DNA of 64,000 nt from Ornithinibacillus contaminans (GTDB lineage: Bacteria > Bacillota > Bacilli > Bacillales > Amphibacillaceae). Below the pieces are notes generated by a model that ran no database searches, was not told where the DNA came from, and saw nothing but the letters and a program-made list of their open reading frames with translations. Made by a program: the position numbers and the translations under genes. Position 1 is the stretch's first letter. Every line of letters begins with the position of its first letter. Below are positions 25,403 through 33,245 of the stretch, one piece after another. The stretch lies in the NCBI RefSeq assembly GCF_001038425.2, contig NZ_LDPV02000053.1, positions 215,321 to 279,320 of the forward strand, in the 5' to 3' direction.

Positions 25403-25431
25403 GGTAAAAACAAGAAGAGGAGCGAATACAC

Positions 25432-26529
25432 ATGACGAATTTTGGAACATCTTTACGAGACTTATATCGGGTAAGAGATGCGAAACGAAAACGAGCTTCT
25501 AGTTACGATACGACTGGTGGAAATCGTGATTTCTTGCGTTTTTTACCTGGTGAAAGAAAGGACATTTGTGATTTGAAAGGTCCTGGTTGCATCACGCATA
25601 TATGGATGACAATGGCACCATTAGATGATTCGATTGAGGAATATTTACATCGGAAAGTAATTCTCCGGATGTATTGGGATGGGGAGGAGCAGCCAAGTGT
25701 TGAAGCACCAATTGGTGACTTTTTCGGCATGGGGCATGGCATTACGAAGAATTATTCCTCTGCACCTTTGCAAATGAGTCCTGAGGATGGTCGGGCATTG
25801 AATTGCTTTTTCCCGATGCCATTTGGAAGTCAGGCTAGAATCGAAATTGAAAGCGAAGCAAATGATCCGATTAAGTTTTATTTTTATGTGGATTACGAGG
25901 CGTATGATAAAGAGATAGATAGCCCACTTCGTTTCCATGCGATCTGGAAGCGGGAAATTACCGATGGCATTGAAGACAATATCTCGAATGCAATGTTTGA
26001 ATTTGGTGGCAAGAATACGACTGGCGATGGGAATTACGTTCTACTGGATGCAAAAGGAAAAGGACATTATGTTGGCTGTAATTTAAATATCCACAATTTG
26101 CGCTTTACCCAGGAATGGAACTGGTATGGTGAGGGTGATGACATGATCTTCATTGATGGAGAGCCTTGGCCGCCATCCTTACATGGTACTGGGATGGAGG
26201 ATTATTTTAATACGGCATGGTGCCCACAACAAGAGATTTGTACCCCGTATCATGGCATTATTTTAGGAGGCGGTCCGAACTGGTCGGGAAGAATTTCAAC
26301 CTATCGTTATCATATTCAGGATCCGGTTATGTTTGAGGAATCGATTAAGGTGACAATTGAGCATGGTCATAATAACCATCGAAGTGATGATTATGCAAGT
26401 ACAGCTTATTGGTACCAAACCGAGCCACATCAAGCATTCCATCCGATGTTATCAGTAGAAAAACGTTTGCCGCTGCCAGATGTCCTGCCATTTAACCAAG
26501 AGGATATGAAGAAGAATTTTGATTATTGA
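25432..26529 (+). CDS. GH172 (DUF2961) glycoside hydrolase
   Basis: 365 residues with no signal peptide, so it acts in the cytoplasm on imported sugar. The DUF2961 family (GH172) is recognised from the N-terminal SYDTTGGNRDFLRFLPGE (about 25-42), GPGCITHIWMT (about 50-60), APIGDFFGMGHG and the central GTGMEDYFNTAW (about 250-261) with conserved acidic residues. Characterised GH172 enzymes are alpha-D-fructofuranosidases/difructose dianhydride I enzymes and exo-alpha-D-arabinofuranosidases. Together with the kinase and arabinose-5-phosphate isomerase-like protein, a D-arabinofuranoside substrate is attractive; a fructofuranoside is the alternative. It is the last gene of the LacI operon and is followed by a repeat array, not by an immediate terminator. 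Confidence 0.85.
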   Translation: MTNFGTSLRDLYRVRDAKRKRASSYDTTGGNRDFLRFLPGERKDICDLKGPGCITHIWMTMAPLDDSIEEYLHRKVILRMYWDGEEQPSVEAPIGDFFGMGHGITKNYSSAPLQMSPEDGRALNCFFPMPFGSQARIEIESEANDPIKFYFYVDYEAYDKEIDSPLRFHAIWKREITDGIEDNISNAMFEFGGKNTTGDGNYVLLDAKGKGHYVGCNLNIHNLRFTQEWNWYGEGDDMIFIDGEPWPPSLHGTGMEDYFNTAWCPQQEICTPYHGIILGGGPNWSGRISTYRYHIQDPVMFEESIKVTIEHGHNNHRSDDYASTAYWYQTEPHQAFHPMLSVEKRLPLPDVLPFNQEDMKKNFDY

Positions 26530-26531
26530 TT

Positions 26532-26905
26532 GGGATATTAGTGAGGATCGGGGAACATCAGTAGATATTTTAGGGTATCAGCAGGAATCACGAAACATCA
26601 GCAGATATTTTAGGATATCAGCAGAAATAGGGAAACATCAGCAGATATTCTAGGATATCAGCAGAAATAGGGAAACATCAGCAGATATTCTAGGGTATCA
26701 GCAGAAATCACGGAACATCAGCAGATATTCTAGGATATCAGCAGGAATCACGAAACATCAGCAGATATTCTAGGGTATCAGCAGAAATCACGGAACATCA
26801 GCAGATATTCCAGGATATCAGCAGAAATAGGGAAACATCAGCAGATATTCCAGGATATCAGCAGGAATCACGAAACATCAGCAGATATTCTAAATTATCA
26901 GTAGC
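26532..26905. repeat. Tandem array of nine 40-bp units, each two 20-bp halves
   Basis: The units begin with AACATCA at 26554, 26594, 26634, 26674, 26714, 26754, 26794, 26834 and 26874, exactly 40 bp apart. Each unit has two related 20-bp halves, one with CATCAGCAGATATTCTAGG and one with TATCAGCAGAAATAGGG or a variant ending AATCACG. Degenerate half units flank it on both sides (from 26532, and TATCAGTAG near 26897). There are no unique spacers, so it is not CRISPR. The unit length is not a multiple of three and no start codon with a ribosome-binding site leads in, so it is probably non-coding. It lies in the 3' region after the GH172 gene. Its function is unknown. Confidence 0.92.
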
Positions 26906-26930
26906 GTTTACGATAACAATCTTTCTTTAC

Positions 26931-26965
26931 TAGCAATGGCGGTTTATCTGCTGTTGCTATTTTTC
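26931..26965 (+). terminator. Terminator after the repeat array
   Basis: TAGCAATGGC and GCTGTTGCTA pair over 10 bp with two G-U pairs, followed by T5. It probably ends the LacI-GH172 operon, which puts the repeat array in its 3' untranslated region. Confidence 0.8.
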
Positions 26966-27038
26966 TGAAAATATAGGAGAATGAGGGTGAGGGCAGGATC
27001 CATGCCTGCTGTGCCATTATAAGTCGTGGAGGGATTAT

Positions 27039-27665
27039 ATGCTAGTTAAAAACGATTATGTGAATAAAAAAGATGTGGTATTTGTACGCGAGACTGATAG
27101 TTTAGAAGCTGTTGTGAAGAAGTTAGATGACTCAGGTTACCGCTGTATTCCAGTACTTGATGAAACTGGGGAAAAGTATGTCGGCAATATTTATAAGGTT
27201 GATTTATTAGAGTATGAAATCAATCATTCATTGGTAGGTCCGTTATCCAAGCTAATCACAGACAGGGAAGGGTATATTAAGGAAGATGACCCATTTTTTA
27301 AGGTTTTCTCGTCGATAAAACAATTACCGTTTTTAGCAGTAGTAAACGACTCCATGGAGTTCTTAGGAATTTTAACAAATGGCAATGTGCTACAAGTGTT
27401 GGAAAATGCTTGGGGTGTCCACAATGGAAGCTACTCGTTTACAATTGGGACGATTGAGTATGCTGGGGCACTACAGAAAATGTTGAAAGTCGTGAACAAA
27501 CACTGTAACGTACAAAGTGTTATTTCCTTAAATAATAATTCTAACTATGTAAGAAGAGTATGTATTGTGCTACCAAAAGAGGTCGATGAACCGTTAGCAG
27601 ATCAAATAAAAATAGACTTAGAAAAGAATAACTTTACTGTAACTGATGTTGAGAAGTTAAATTAA
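27039..27665 (+). CDS. cbpA: CbpA-like cyclic di-AMP-binding CBS-ACT protein
   Basis: 208 residues: two CBS motifs (about 1-60 and 62-120) followed by an ACT-like domain (about 128-205, with TIGTIEYAGALQKMLKVVNKHC). This matches in length and order the CbpA type of c-di-AMP-binding protein described in Listeria. Such proteins are soluble sensors without a catalytic site; what CbpA controls is poorly known. The ATG follows GGAGGG by about 6 bases. It is a single-gene unit with its own terminator. The main alternative is a generic CBS-ACT regulator, and ligand binding cannot be proved from sequence. Confidence 0.75.
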   Translation: MLVKNDYVNKKDVVFVRETDSLEAVVKKLDDSGYRCIPVLDETGEKYVGNIYKVDLLEYEINHSLVGPLSKLITDREGYIKEDDPFFKVFSSIKQLPFLAVVNDSMEFLGILTNGNVLQVLENAWGVHNGSYSFTIGTIEYAGALQKMLKVVNKHCNVQSVISLNNNSNYVRRVCIVLPKEVDEPLADQIKIDLEKNNFTVTDVEKLN

Positions 27666-27672
27666 AGATTTA

Positions 27673-27710
27673 AAAAAATCTGCTGGATTATTACTCCAGC
27701 AGATTTTTGT
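27673..27710. terminator. Bidirectional terminator between cbpA and the GH43 gene
   Basis: AAAAATCTGCTGGA and TCCAGCAGATTTTT form a perfect 14-bp stem with T runs on both strands, serving the two convergent genes. Confidence 0.9.
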
Positions 27711-27737
27711 TAGCAAGCAAATCACATACCGGACTCG

Positions 27738-29356
27738 TTAATTTCCAGTGAGTTCTTTATACAAAAAGTAATCAAAATCGGCATGTAAGCTGGCTCCGGA
27801 GGTATCTTGGCAATGCATACCTACGAAAGCACCAGTAAAAAATCCGCCGCCATTAATATAGTCATCTGAAAGCTTGTAAGCTTCAAACTGGATGGGAAGC
27901 GTTGACCAATTCGCACCATCGAAGGAATAGGAATACTCGTAATAATTTGTTTGTACCACGGCACGTAGGTAGACGTATTTCACATGTTCTGGTACTGGAA
28001 TTTCATTGCCATTAAGTGGTTGATTAAAGGCAAAGTTGTCACAACTTATCAGATCTAGTATGCGACCTTTTTCTTCATTCCAAGTGATACCAAAGGATGT
28101 CCAATTTTGGGTGTTATAGTAATTTACTAGACTAGCAGTTTGTTGGAATGACTCAGGATTGAATGCAACCTTTGTTTCTGCGGTAAAATTAAAATGCTGC
28201 CAACGTCTTGCTATGAATGCCTGTGTAAACTTTGATGTGAGTGATTCCTTGCCATAAAGTCGTAAATGCCCAGGGTTATCGGTTAAGGACAGAATGGTAT
28301 CATCTAAAGGAATACGTAGGCTTTGAAAATGTAAATTTAATGTATCCGTATTAAACTCATCCTTCTCAGGATAATCTTTTTCCCATTGAACTTCCTCAAT
28401 TGCTGGGCCCTCTATGCTAGTAGATGGCTGGTTTCCTCCGACAACATATGGCCAATCATGCTTCCATTCTAGTCTTTGGATTGCGGTTTCCCGACCAAGT
28501 GGACAGTATCCTCTTGGATCCAGTATTGGTTGTCCCGTACGAGGTAGGGGGCGTCCCGTTAAGTGTACTAAGAACCATTCATTGGTGTGTGTCTGAACCA
28601 TGGAAGCGTGACCTGCTTTTTGTAAAGGGTTCCTAGGGTATGGAAATGACGTAATTAATGGATTGTCTGGATGTACTTCATAAGGCCCCCATAAATTCTT
28701 AGAACGAGCGATTGTTGCTTGATGGTCATACTTTGTTCCACCTTCAGCTGTTAGAAGGTAATAATAGCCATTAATCTTATAGAGGTGTGGAGCTTCCGTT
28801 AGTTTAATATCTGTTCCTTTAAAGATAATCGCTGATTTTCCAATGAGTTTTTGTTGTTCTGCACTATATTCTTGAAGGACGATGCCATAGAAATTATGAT
28901 TACCAACCCGATGGTCCCAACACATGTTTACGAAATACTTTTTACCGTCATCATCATGGAATAATGAGGGGTCAAACCCAGAACTATTAATATGAATCGG
29001 TTCTGACCATTCACCATCAATTGAATCAGCAGTTACCAGGTAATTATGGCAATCCTTCCATTGTCCCTCGGTAACTTTAACATCTGTGTAAATCAGCCAA
29101 AACACTTCCCGTCGCTATAGGAAAGAGCTGGAGCCCAGATGCCGCCAGAGTCGGGATTGCCAAGCATGTTCAGTTGACTTAATCGATTTAACGGTCGTGA
29201 AACAAGCTGCCAGTTTTTAAGATCCTTAGAATGATAGATTCCTACTCCAGGAAACCACTCAAAGGTGGATACCGCAATGAAATAATCCTCATCAACACGG
29301 CAAATACAAGGATCTGGATTAAATCCAGTCAAAATGGGATTTTGAATTGTTGTCAT
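27738..29356 (-). pseudogene. xynB: GH43 beta-xylosidase, split by a frameshift
   Basis: Two overlapping frames together give a GH43 beta-xylosidase of about 538 residues with no signal peptide. The first part (29356 down to 29093) ends [13 protein letters not shown]; the second (from about 29105) continues [10 protein letters not shown]. The sequence at the junction is a TGTTTT run; one missing T, or two extra bases, would restore [14 protein letters not shown](C)FWLIYTDV. All three catalytic acids are present: D15 in FNPDP, the Asp in SSGFDPSLF and the Glu in LTEAPHLY. The C-terminal half is the concanavalin-A-like beta-xylosidase domain. It would cleave xylo-oligosaccharides brought in by the neighbouring ABC importer. 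The start follows AAAGGAG. It is either a recent mutation or a sequencing error. Confidence 0.88.
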
Positions 29357-29381
29357 TCTTCATTCTCCTTTTACTGTTTTT

Positions 29382-29395
29382 TGTATGCGCTTTCT
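29382..29395. promoter_or_regulatory. cre-like box before the GH43 gene
   Basis: TGTATGCGCTTTCT has two mismatches to the cre consensus and lies about 26 bases upstream of the GH43 start, a plausible place for CcpA repression. Confidence 0.35.
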
Positions 29396-29409
29396 TTGGT
29401 GGTATATAT

Positions 29410-29440
29410 AGAACGAATTCATGTATAGTGAATTCGTTCT
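29410..29440. repeat. Perfect 12-bp inverted repeat between xylR and the GH43 gene
   Basis: AGAACGAATTCA and TGAATTCGTTCT are separated by 7 bases. There is no T run on either strand, so it is not a typical terminator. It lies downstream of xylR and upstream of the GH43 gene, which is transcribed in the same direction, and could be an operator or an RNA-stabilising hairpin. Confidence 0.7.
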
Positions 29441-29466
29441 AAGAACATAAAAATAATAATTCCTAC

Positions 29467-30642
29467 TTAAATCGTGAGTAAGAAATTTTCAACTGAGAAT
29501 GCTGCAATTCCTAACGCGCTTGAATGGGTGGATAGTTGAGAGAAATTAATCTCTAAATCATTTTGTTGGAACCAAAGCGTCTTTCTCTGGATGCGATCCT
29601 GTAACGGTTCTGTCAGCCAGTCCTGTGCATATGCCATTCGATTCCCGATGATTACTTGCTCAGGGTTAAATGCATGAATGATATTATTAATTCCAACCCC
29701 TAAGTAATCACCAATTTGTCTAAATAGGCCAATTGCTTCTGAATCTCCTTCTTCAGCATGGGAAATTAAGCTCTCTAATGTGGGTTCTTGTGTATGAAAT
29801 AATGATGGGTTAATTTCTTTTGAATTTCTTATTAGAGCTTGCTCGGATGCATAAAGTTCCCAACACCCGTCATTTCCACATCTACATTTTGTTCCGCCAA
29901 CATCAATGGTCATATGGCCTAGCTCTCCAGAGAATCCATTATTTCCTTTGTACAATTCACCGTTTAAGATAAGGCCAACCCCAATACCTATGCCCACGCT
30001 TACATAAACAATTTGGTTATAATCTCTTCCTACACCAAATTTCTTTTCCCCATAGGCACCAGCGTTCGCTTCGTTTTCTATGATTACAGGTAAATCATAG
30101 CGTTCTTCTAAAATAGATTTTAAATCTACATTTTTCCAGCCTAGGTTTGGTGCAAGTAAGATTTCACCACTTTTGTTTACCGTGCCGGGAACGCCAACAC
30201 CGATCCCAATGATGCCATACGGGCTAGGTGGGGCATCATCTATCAAAAAATCAATAATGGCATATAATTGTTCTTCGATCTCCTCATAGGTTAAATCTGA
30301 GAATTTAACACGTTTTTCTAAACAAATATTTCCATCTAAATCAGTGAGTACGCCTAGTAAATAATTGACACCTAAATCAATACCGATAGAATGTCCAGCT
30401 ACTTGGTTAAACAGTAGCATTACCGGTCTTCTACCACCACTTGATTCTCCTGGACCAGATTCATATAAAAGTTGCTCCTCTAAAAGGTCGCTGACAAGTG
30501 AAGAAACAGTACCTTTGTTTAATCCAGTTTTACTTGCTATTGCAGCGCGAGAAATGGGGGAGCATGCTCGAATTGTTTCTAATACTAATGATTTATTTTC
30601 TTTTTTTACGACATGTTGATTCCAAGTTTTGTTTTTTATCAT
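29467..30642 (-). CDS. xylR: XylR-type ROK-family xylose repressor
   Basis: 391 residues. The N-terminal winged helix (about 15-75, PISRAAIASKTGLNKGTVSSLVSDLL) is followed by a ROK domain with GIDLGVNYLLGVLTDLDG (about 87) and the zinc-binding CRCGNDGCWELYAS (near 258). XylR represses xylose genes until xylose binds. It faces away from the ABC importer genes, and palindromes matching known XylR operators lie between them. The start ATG is at 30642; the upstream stretch is very A/T-rich and its ribosome-binding site is weak. Identity is supported by the GH43, xylA and xylB neighbours. Confidence 0.9.
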   Translation of the reverse strand: MIKNKTWNQHVVKKENKSLVLETIRACSPISRAAIASKTGLNKGTVSSLVSDLLEEQLLYESGPGESSGGRRPVMLLFNQVAGHSIGIDLGVNYLLGVLTDLDGNICLEKRVKFSDLTYEEIEEQLYAIIDFLIDDAPPSPYGIIGIGVGVPGTVNKSGEILLAPNLGWKNVDLKSILEERYDLPVIIENEANAGAYGEKKFGVGRDYNQIVYVSVGIGIGVGLILNGELYKGNNGFSGELGHMTIDVGGTKCRCGNDGCWELYASEQALIRNSKEINPSLFHTQEPTLESLISHAEEGDSEAIGLFRQIGDYLGVGINNIIHAFNPEQVIIGNRMAYAQDWLTEPLQDRIQRKTLWFQQNDLEINFSQLSTHSSALGIAAFSVENFLLTI

Positions 30643-30703
30643 TTATCTTAATCACTCTCTACTGGTTTTTTATATGCAAAGTATACCATTATATAAAACA
30701 ATA

Positions 30704-30718
30704 ATAAACTTTGTTTAT
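30704..30718. promoter_or_regulatory. Second palindrome in the xylR / importer intergenic region
   Basis: ATAAAC-TTT-GTTTAT is a perfect inverted repeat 24 bp (centre to centre) from the main xyl operator. It is likely a second XylR site, nearer the divergent xylR promoter. Confidence 0.5.
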
Positions 30719-30722
30719 CCAC

Positions 30723-30751
30723 TAGACAAACAAAATGTTGTTTGTTATTCT
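30723..30751 (+). promoter_or_regulatory. Promoter of the xylo-oligosaccharide ABC importer, with xyl operator in its spacer
   Basis: TAGACA (-35, 30723-30728), a 17-bp spacer and TATTCT (-10, 30746-30751). The palindrome ACAAACAA-AATG-TTGTTTGT (30726-30745) fills the spacer, so a bound XylR would block RNA polymerase directly. It resembles the Bacillus xyl operator. Confidence 0.75.
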
Positions 30752-30801
30752 ATACATGAGCTCACAAAAGTGTTAATTATTAAAAAATTAGGGGGTTGGC
30801 A

Positions 30802-32097
30802 ATGAATAACAAGAAAGCGGTTACATTATTGTCTGTAATGTTGTTTTTTGTTTTGCTTTTAGCGGGATGTGGGGGTAATAGTACGTCGAATTCTGATGGT
30901 GATTCAAAGGTCATTAAGTTTATGCATTTGTGGCCTGAAGGTAGTTCCAAAACGCACAATGAAATTGTAAACGATATCATTGCGGATTATGAAGAGCAGA
31001 ATTCTGGTGTGAAGGTTGAATTAGAGGTTTTAAGTAATGAACAGTACAAGGATAAAATTCAAGTATTGTCAACATCAGATGAGTTACCGGATGTAGGGAT
31101 GACTTGGGCAGCTGGATATTTACAACCATATGTGGATGGTAAGAAGTTTACACCGCTAGATGATGTAATTGAAAGCGATTTGAAGGATAGCTTTGTATCC
31201 GGAACAGCAGAAGCGTATGCGATAGACGGTAAAACATACGGGTTGCCATTAGAACTTAATATCGCAACAATCTTTTATAATAAAGCTATTTTTGAAGAGT
31301 ACGGTCTTGAGGTACCACAAACACTTGAGGAATTAGAGCAAGTAATTCAAACCTTAAATGATAACGGAGTAGCGCCAATTGCGCTAGGTAATAAGGATCG
31401 TTGGACAGGTTCATTATGGTATATGTATTTAGCAGATCGTATTGGTGGATCAGATGTGTTAACAAATGCTATCAACCGCACAGGAACATTTGAAGATCCT
31501 GCTTTAGTGCAAGCGGCTGAAGAGGTCCAGAATCTTGTGAATATGGATGGGTTTGTTAAAGGATTTAATGGATTAGCAGATGAAGAGGCAAAGAGCATGT
31601 TTATGAATGAACAAGCAGCAATGTACTTAATTGCAACATGGGATTTACCAAACTATACGACCAATGAAGATGTACCACAGGAATTCAGAGATTCTGTAGG
31701 TTACTTTAACTTCCCGACAGTTGATGGGAAAGGTGATATGAATAGTTTTGTTGGAGGACCTGGGGTTGGATTGTTTGTAGCTGAAGATTCAGAGGTCAAA
31801 GAAGAGGCAAAAGACTTCGCAGCATTTTTTGTTAAGGAATGGGGAGAGAAATCAGTGACACAAGCTGGTGTTATTCCAGCAACGAAGCTAGATGCTGATT
31901 CCCTAGACCTTCCACAAATGTATGTGGATGTTTTAGAAGATTTAAATTCAGCAAGTAACCTTACTTTATTTGCTGATGTTCAAATGAGTCCTGATACAGC
32001 GGAGGTTCATTTGGATATGATTCAAGCGATATTTGGTAATGAAGTAACGCCGGAAGAGTTTGCTAAAAATCATGAAGATGCATTAGCGGCGGAATAA
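30802..32097 (+). CDS. ABC importer sugar-binding lipoprotein (probable xylo-oligosaccharides)
   Basis: 431 residues, a normal length. The lipoprotein signal has lipobox LAGC (Cys near 23), followed by a family-1 solute-binding domain (MHLWPEGSSKTHNEIVNDIIADYEE, then LPDVGMTWAAGYLQPYVDG, and GLPLELNIATIFYNKAIFEEYGLEVPQT). A TTG two codons upstream gives a longer frame, but the ATG at 30802 lies 6 bases after AGGGGG. A XylR-type operator overlaps its promoter, and a GH43 xylosidase and xylAB are nearby, so xylobiose or xylo-oligosaccharides are the expected cargo. That specificity is inference. Confidence 0.9.
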   Translation: MNNKKAVTLLSVMLFFVLLLAGCGGNSTSNSDGDSKVIKFMHLWPEGSSKTHNEIVNDIIADYEEQNSGVKVELEVLSNEQYKDKIQVLSTSDELPDVGMTWAAGYLQPYVDGKKFTPLDDVIESDLKDSFVSGTAEAYAIDGKTYGLPLELNIATIFYNKAIFEEYGLEVPQTLEELEQVIQTLNDNGVAPIALGNKDRWTGSLWYMYLADRIGGSDVLTNAINRTGTFEDPALVQAAEEVQNLVNMDGFVKGFNGLADEEAKSMFMNEQAAMYLIATWDLPNYTTNEDVPQEFRDSVGYFNFPTVDGKGDMNSFVGGPGVGLFVAEDSEVKEEAKDFAAFFVKEWGEKSVTQAGVIPATKLDADSLDLPQMYVDVLEDLNSASNLTLFADVQMSPDTAEVHLDMIQAIFGNEVTPEEFAKNHEDALAAE

Positions 32098-32182
32098 TCA
32101 GCTCAGCTATCGCAGTTACTTGCTGTACGCTAATATATCAGTTTTCAAGATTACTAGAATTCAGTTGAAATCCGGCAATAAG

Positions 32183-32314
32183 AAAGAGGTTGGGACAAAA
32201 GTAAAATGAGAAAATGAACAATGCACTGTTTTAGCGAGGTATTTTCCAAAGCGAACATTGTGCGCAAAGTTCGGATTTTATCTTCTCAAACATCTTATGT
32301 CCTAACCCTTTTTT
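32183..32314. repeat. Hairpin-type intergenic repeat (about 130 bp)
   Basis: The ends GGTTGGGACAAAAG (32187 on) and CTTATGTCCTAACCC (near 32294) are imperfect inverted repeats. Inner parts (ATGAGAA / TTCTCA) extend the fold, and a T6 run follows the right end. It lies between the binding-protein and permease genes, so it may reduce read-through. Elements with GGTTGGGACA ends recur between genes in other low-GC Gram-positives to my knowledge; its copy number here is not visible. Confidence 0.6.
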
Positions 32315-32342
32315 CTATATTAAATGATTTGGGGTTGAATAC

Positions 32343-33221
32343 ATGAACAAGGTTATGTCCAATAAATGGATAATTGCTTTATATATTCTTCCTGCACTCC
32401 TATTAGTAGCCGTACTTATTTTTATTCCATTAATTTTGACGGGATATTATGGACTAATGGATTGGGATGGTATCGGAGAGATGAATTTTATTGGGCTAGA
32501 AAACTATATTTCGGCCCTTCAAGATGGGAAGTTTTGGGATAGTGCATGGCATTCTCTACTTCTAGCACTCTTTTCGACAATTAGTTTAATTATATATTTA
32601 GTAATTTCACTTATTCTTGCATCTAAGATAAAGGGTGCGAGTCTCTTGCGGAAAATATATCTTATACCAATGCTTTTATCCTCTGTAGCGATAGCACAGC
32701 TTTGGATAAAGGTATTTAATCCAACTAATGGAATGCTAAACCATATTTTAATGGCAGTAGGTATTGAAAATCCTCCTGCATGGCTAGCAGAGCCTAACAT
32801 CGTTTTATTTGCCATATTTGTCCCGATACTATGGCAATATGCTGGATTTTATATTTTGATTTATTATGCTGCCCTAAAAAATATACCGGAATCAATTATA
32901 GAAGCAGCGAGAATTGATGGGGCGACACCTTTTCAAATTGCATACCGGATTAAATTACCTTTAATTATGGGAGTAGTAAAATTAACGATTGTCTTAGCGG
33001 TTGTTGGTTCTTTAAAATATTTTGATTTAATTTACGTAATGACCGGTGGAGGACCAAATGGCGCAAGTGAAGTAATGGCTTCCTATATGTATAAATTAGC
33101 CTTTTCAAGTAATGACTTTGGCTATGGGAGTGCGATTGGCTTCTTGTTATTGCTAATTACGTTACTAATTACGGTAATTGTTCGGAAAGTAACAGCTACA
33201 AAGGAAGAAATTCAGTATTAG
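32343..33221 (+). CDS. ABC importer permease 1 (MsmF/UgpA-like)
   Basis: 292 residues with six membrane segments. It begins ALYILPALLLVAVLIFIPLI and has the EAA loop EAARIDGATPFQIAYRIKLPL (about 186-206). It follows the hairpin repeat and starts behind a GGGG site. It pairs with the permease 24 bases downstream to form the channel. Substrate is presumed to be xylo-oligosaccharides from the context. Confidence 0.9.
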   Translation: MNKVMSNKWIIALYILPALLLVAVLIFIPLILTGYYGLMDWDGIGEMNFIGLENYISALQDGKFWDSAWHSLLLALFSTISLIIYLVISLILASKIKGASLLRKIYLIPMLLSSVAIAQLWIKVFNPTNGMLNHILMAVGIENPPAWLAEPNIVLFAIFVPILWQYAGFYILIYYAALKNIPESIIEAARIDGATPFQIAYRIKLPLIMGVVKLTIVLAVVGSLKYFDLIYVMTGGGPNGASEVMASYMYKLAFSSNDFGYGSAIGFLLLLITLLITVIVRKVTATKEEIQY

Positions 33222-33245
33222 CGGAATTAAAAGGAGGTGTTCCAG

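Noticed and set aside
26532..26905. CRISPR array
   Set aside because: Units are contiguous 40-bp repeats of two similar halves with no unique spacers, and no cas genes are present.
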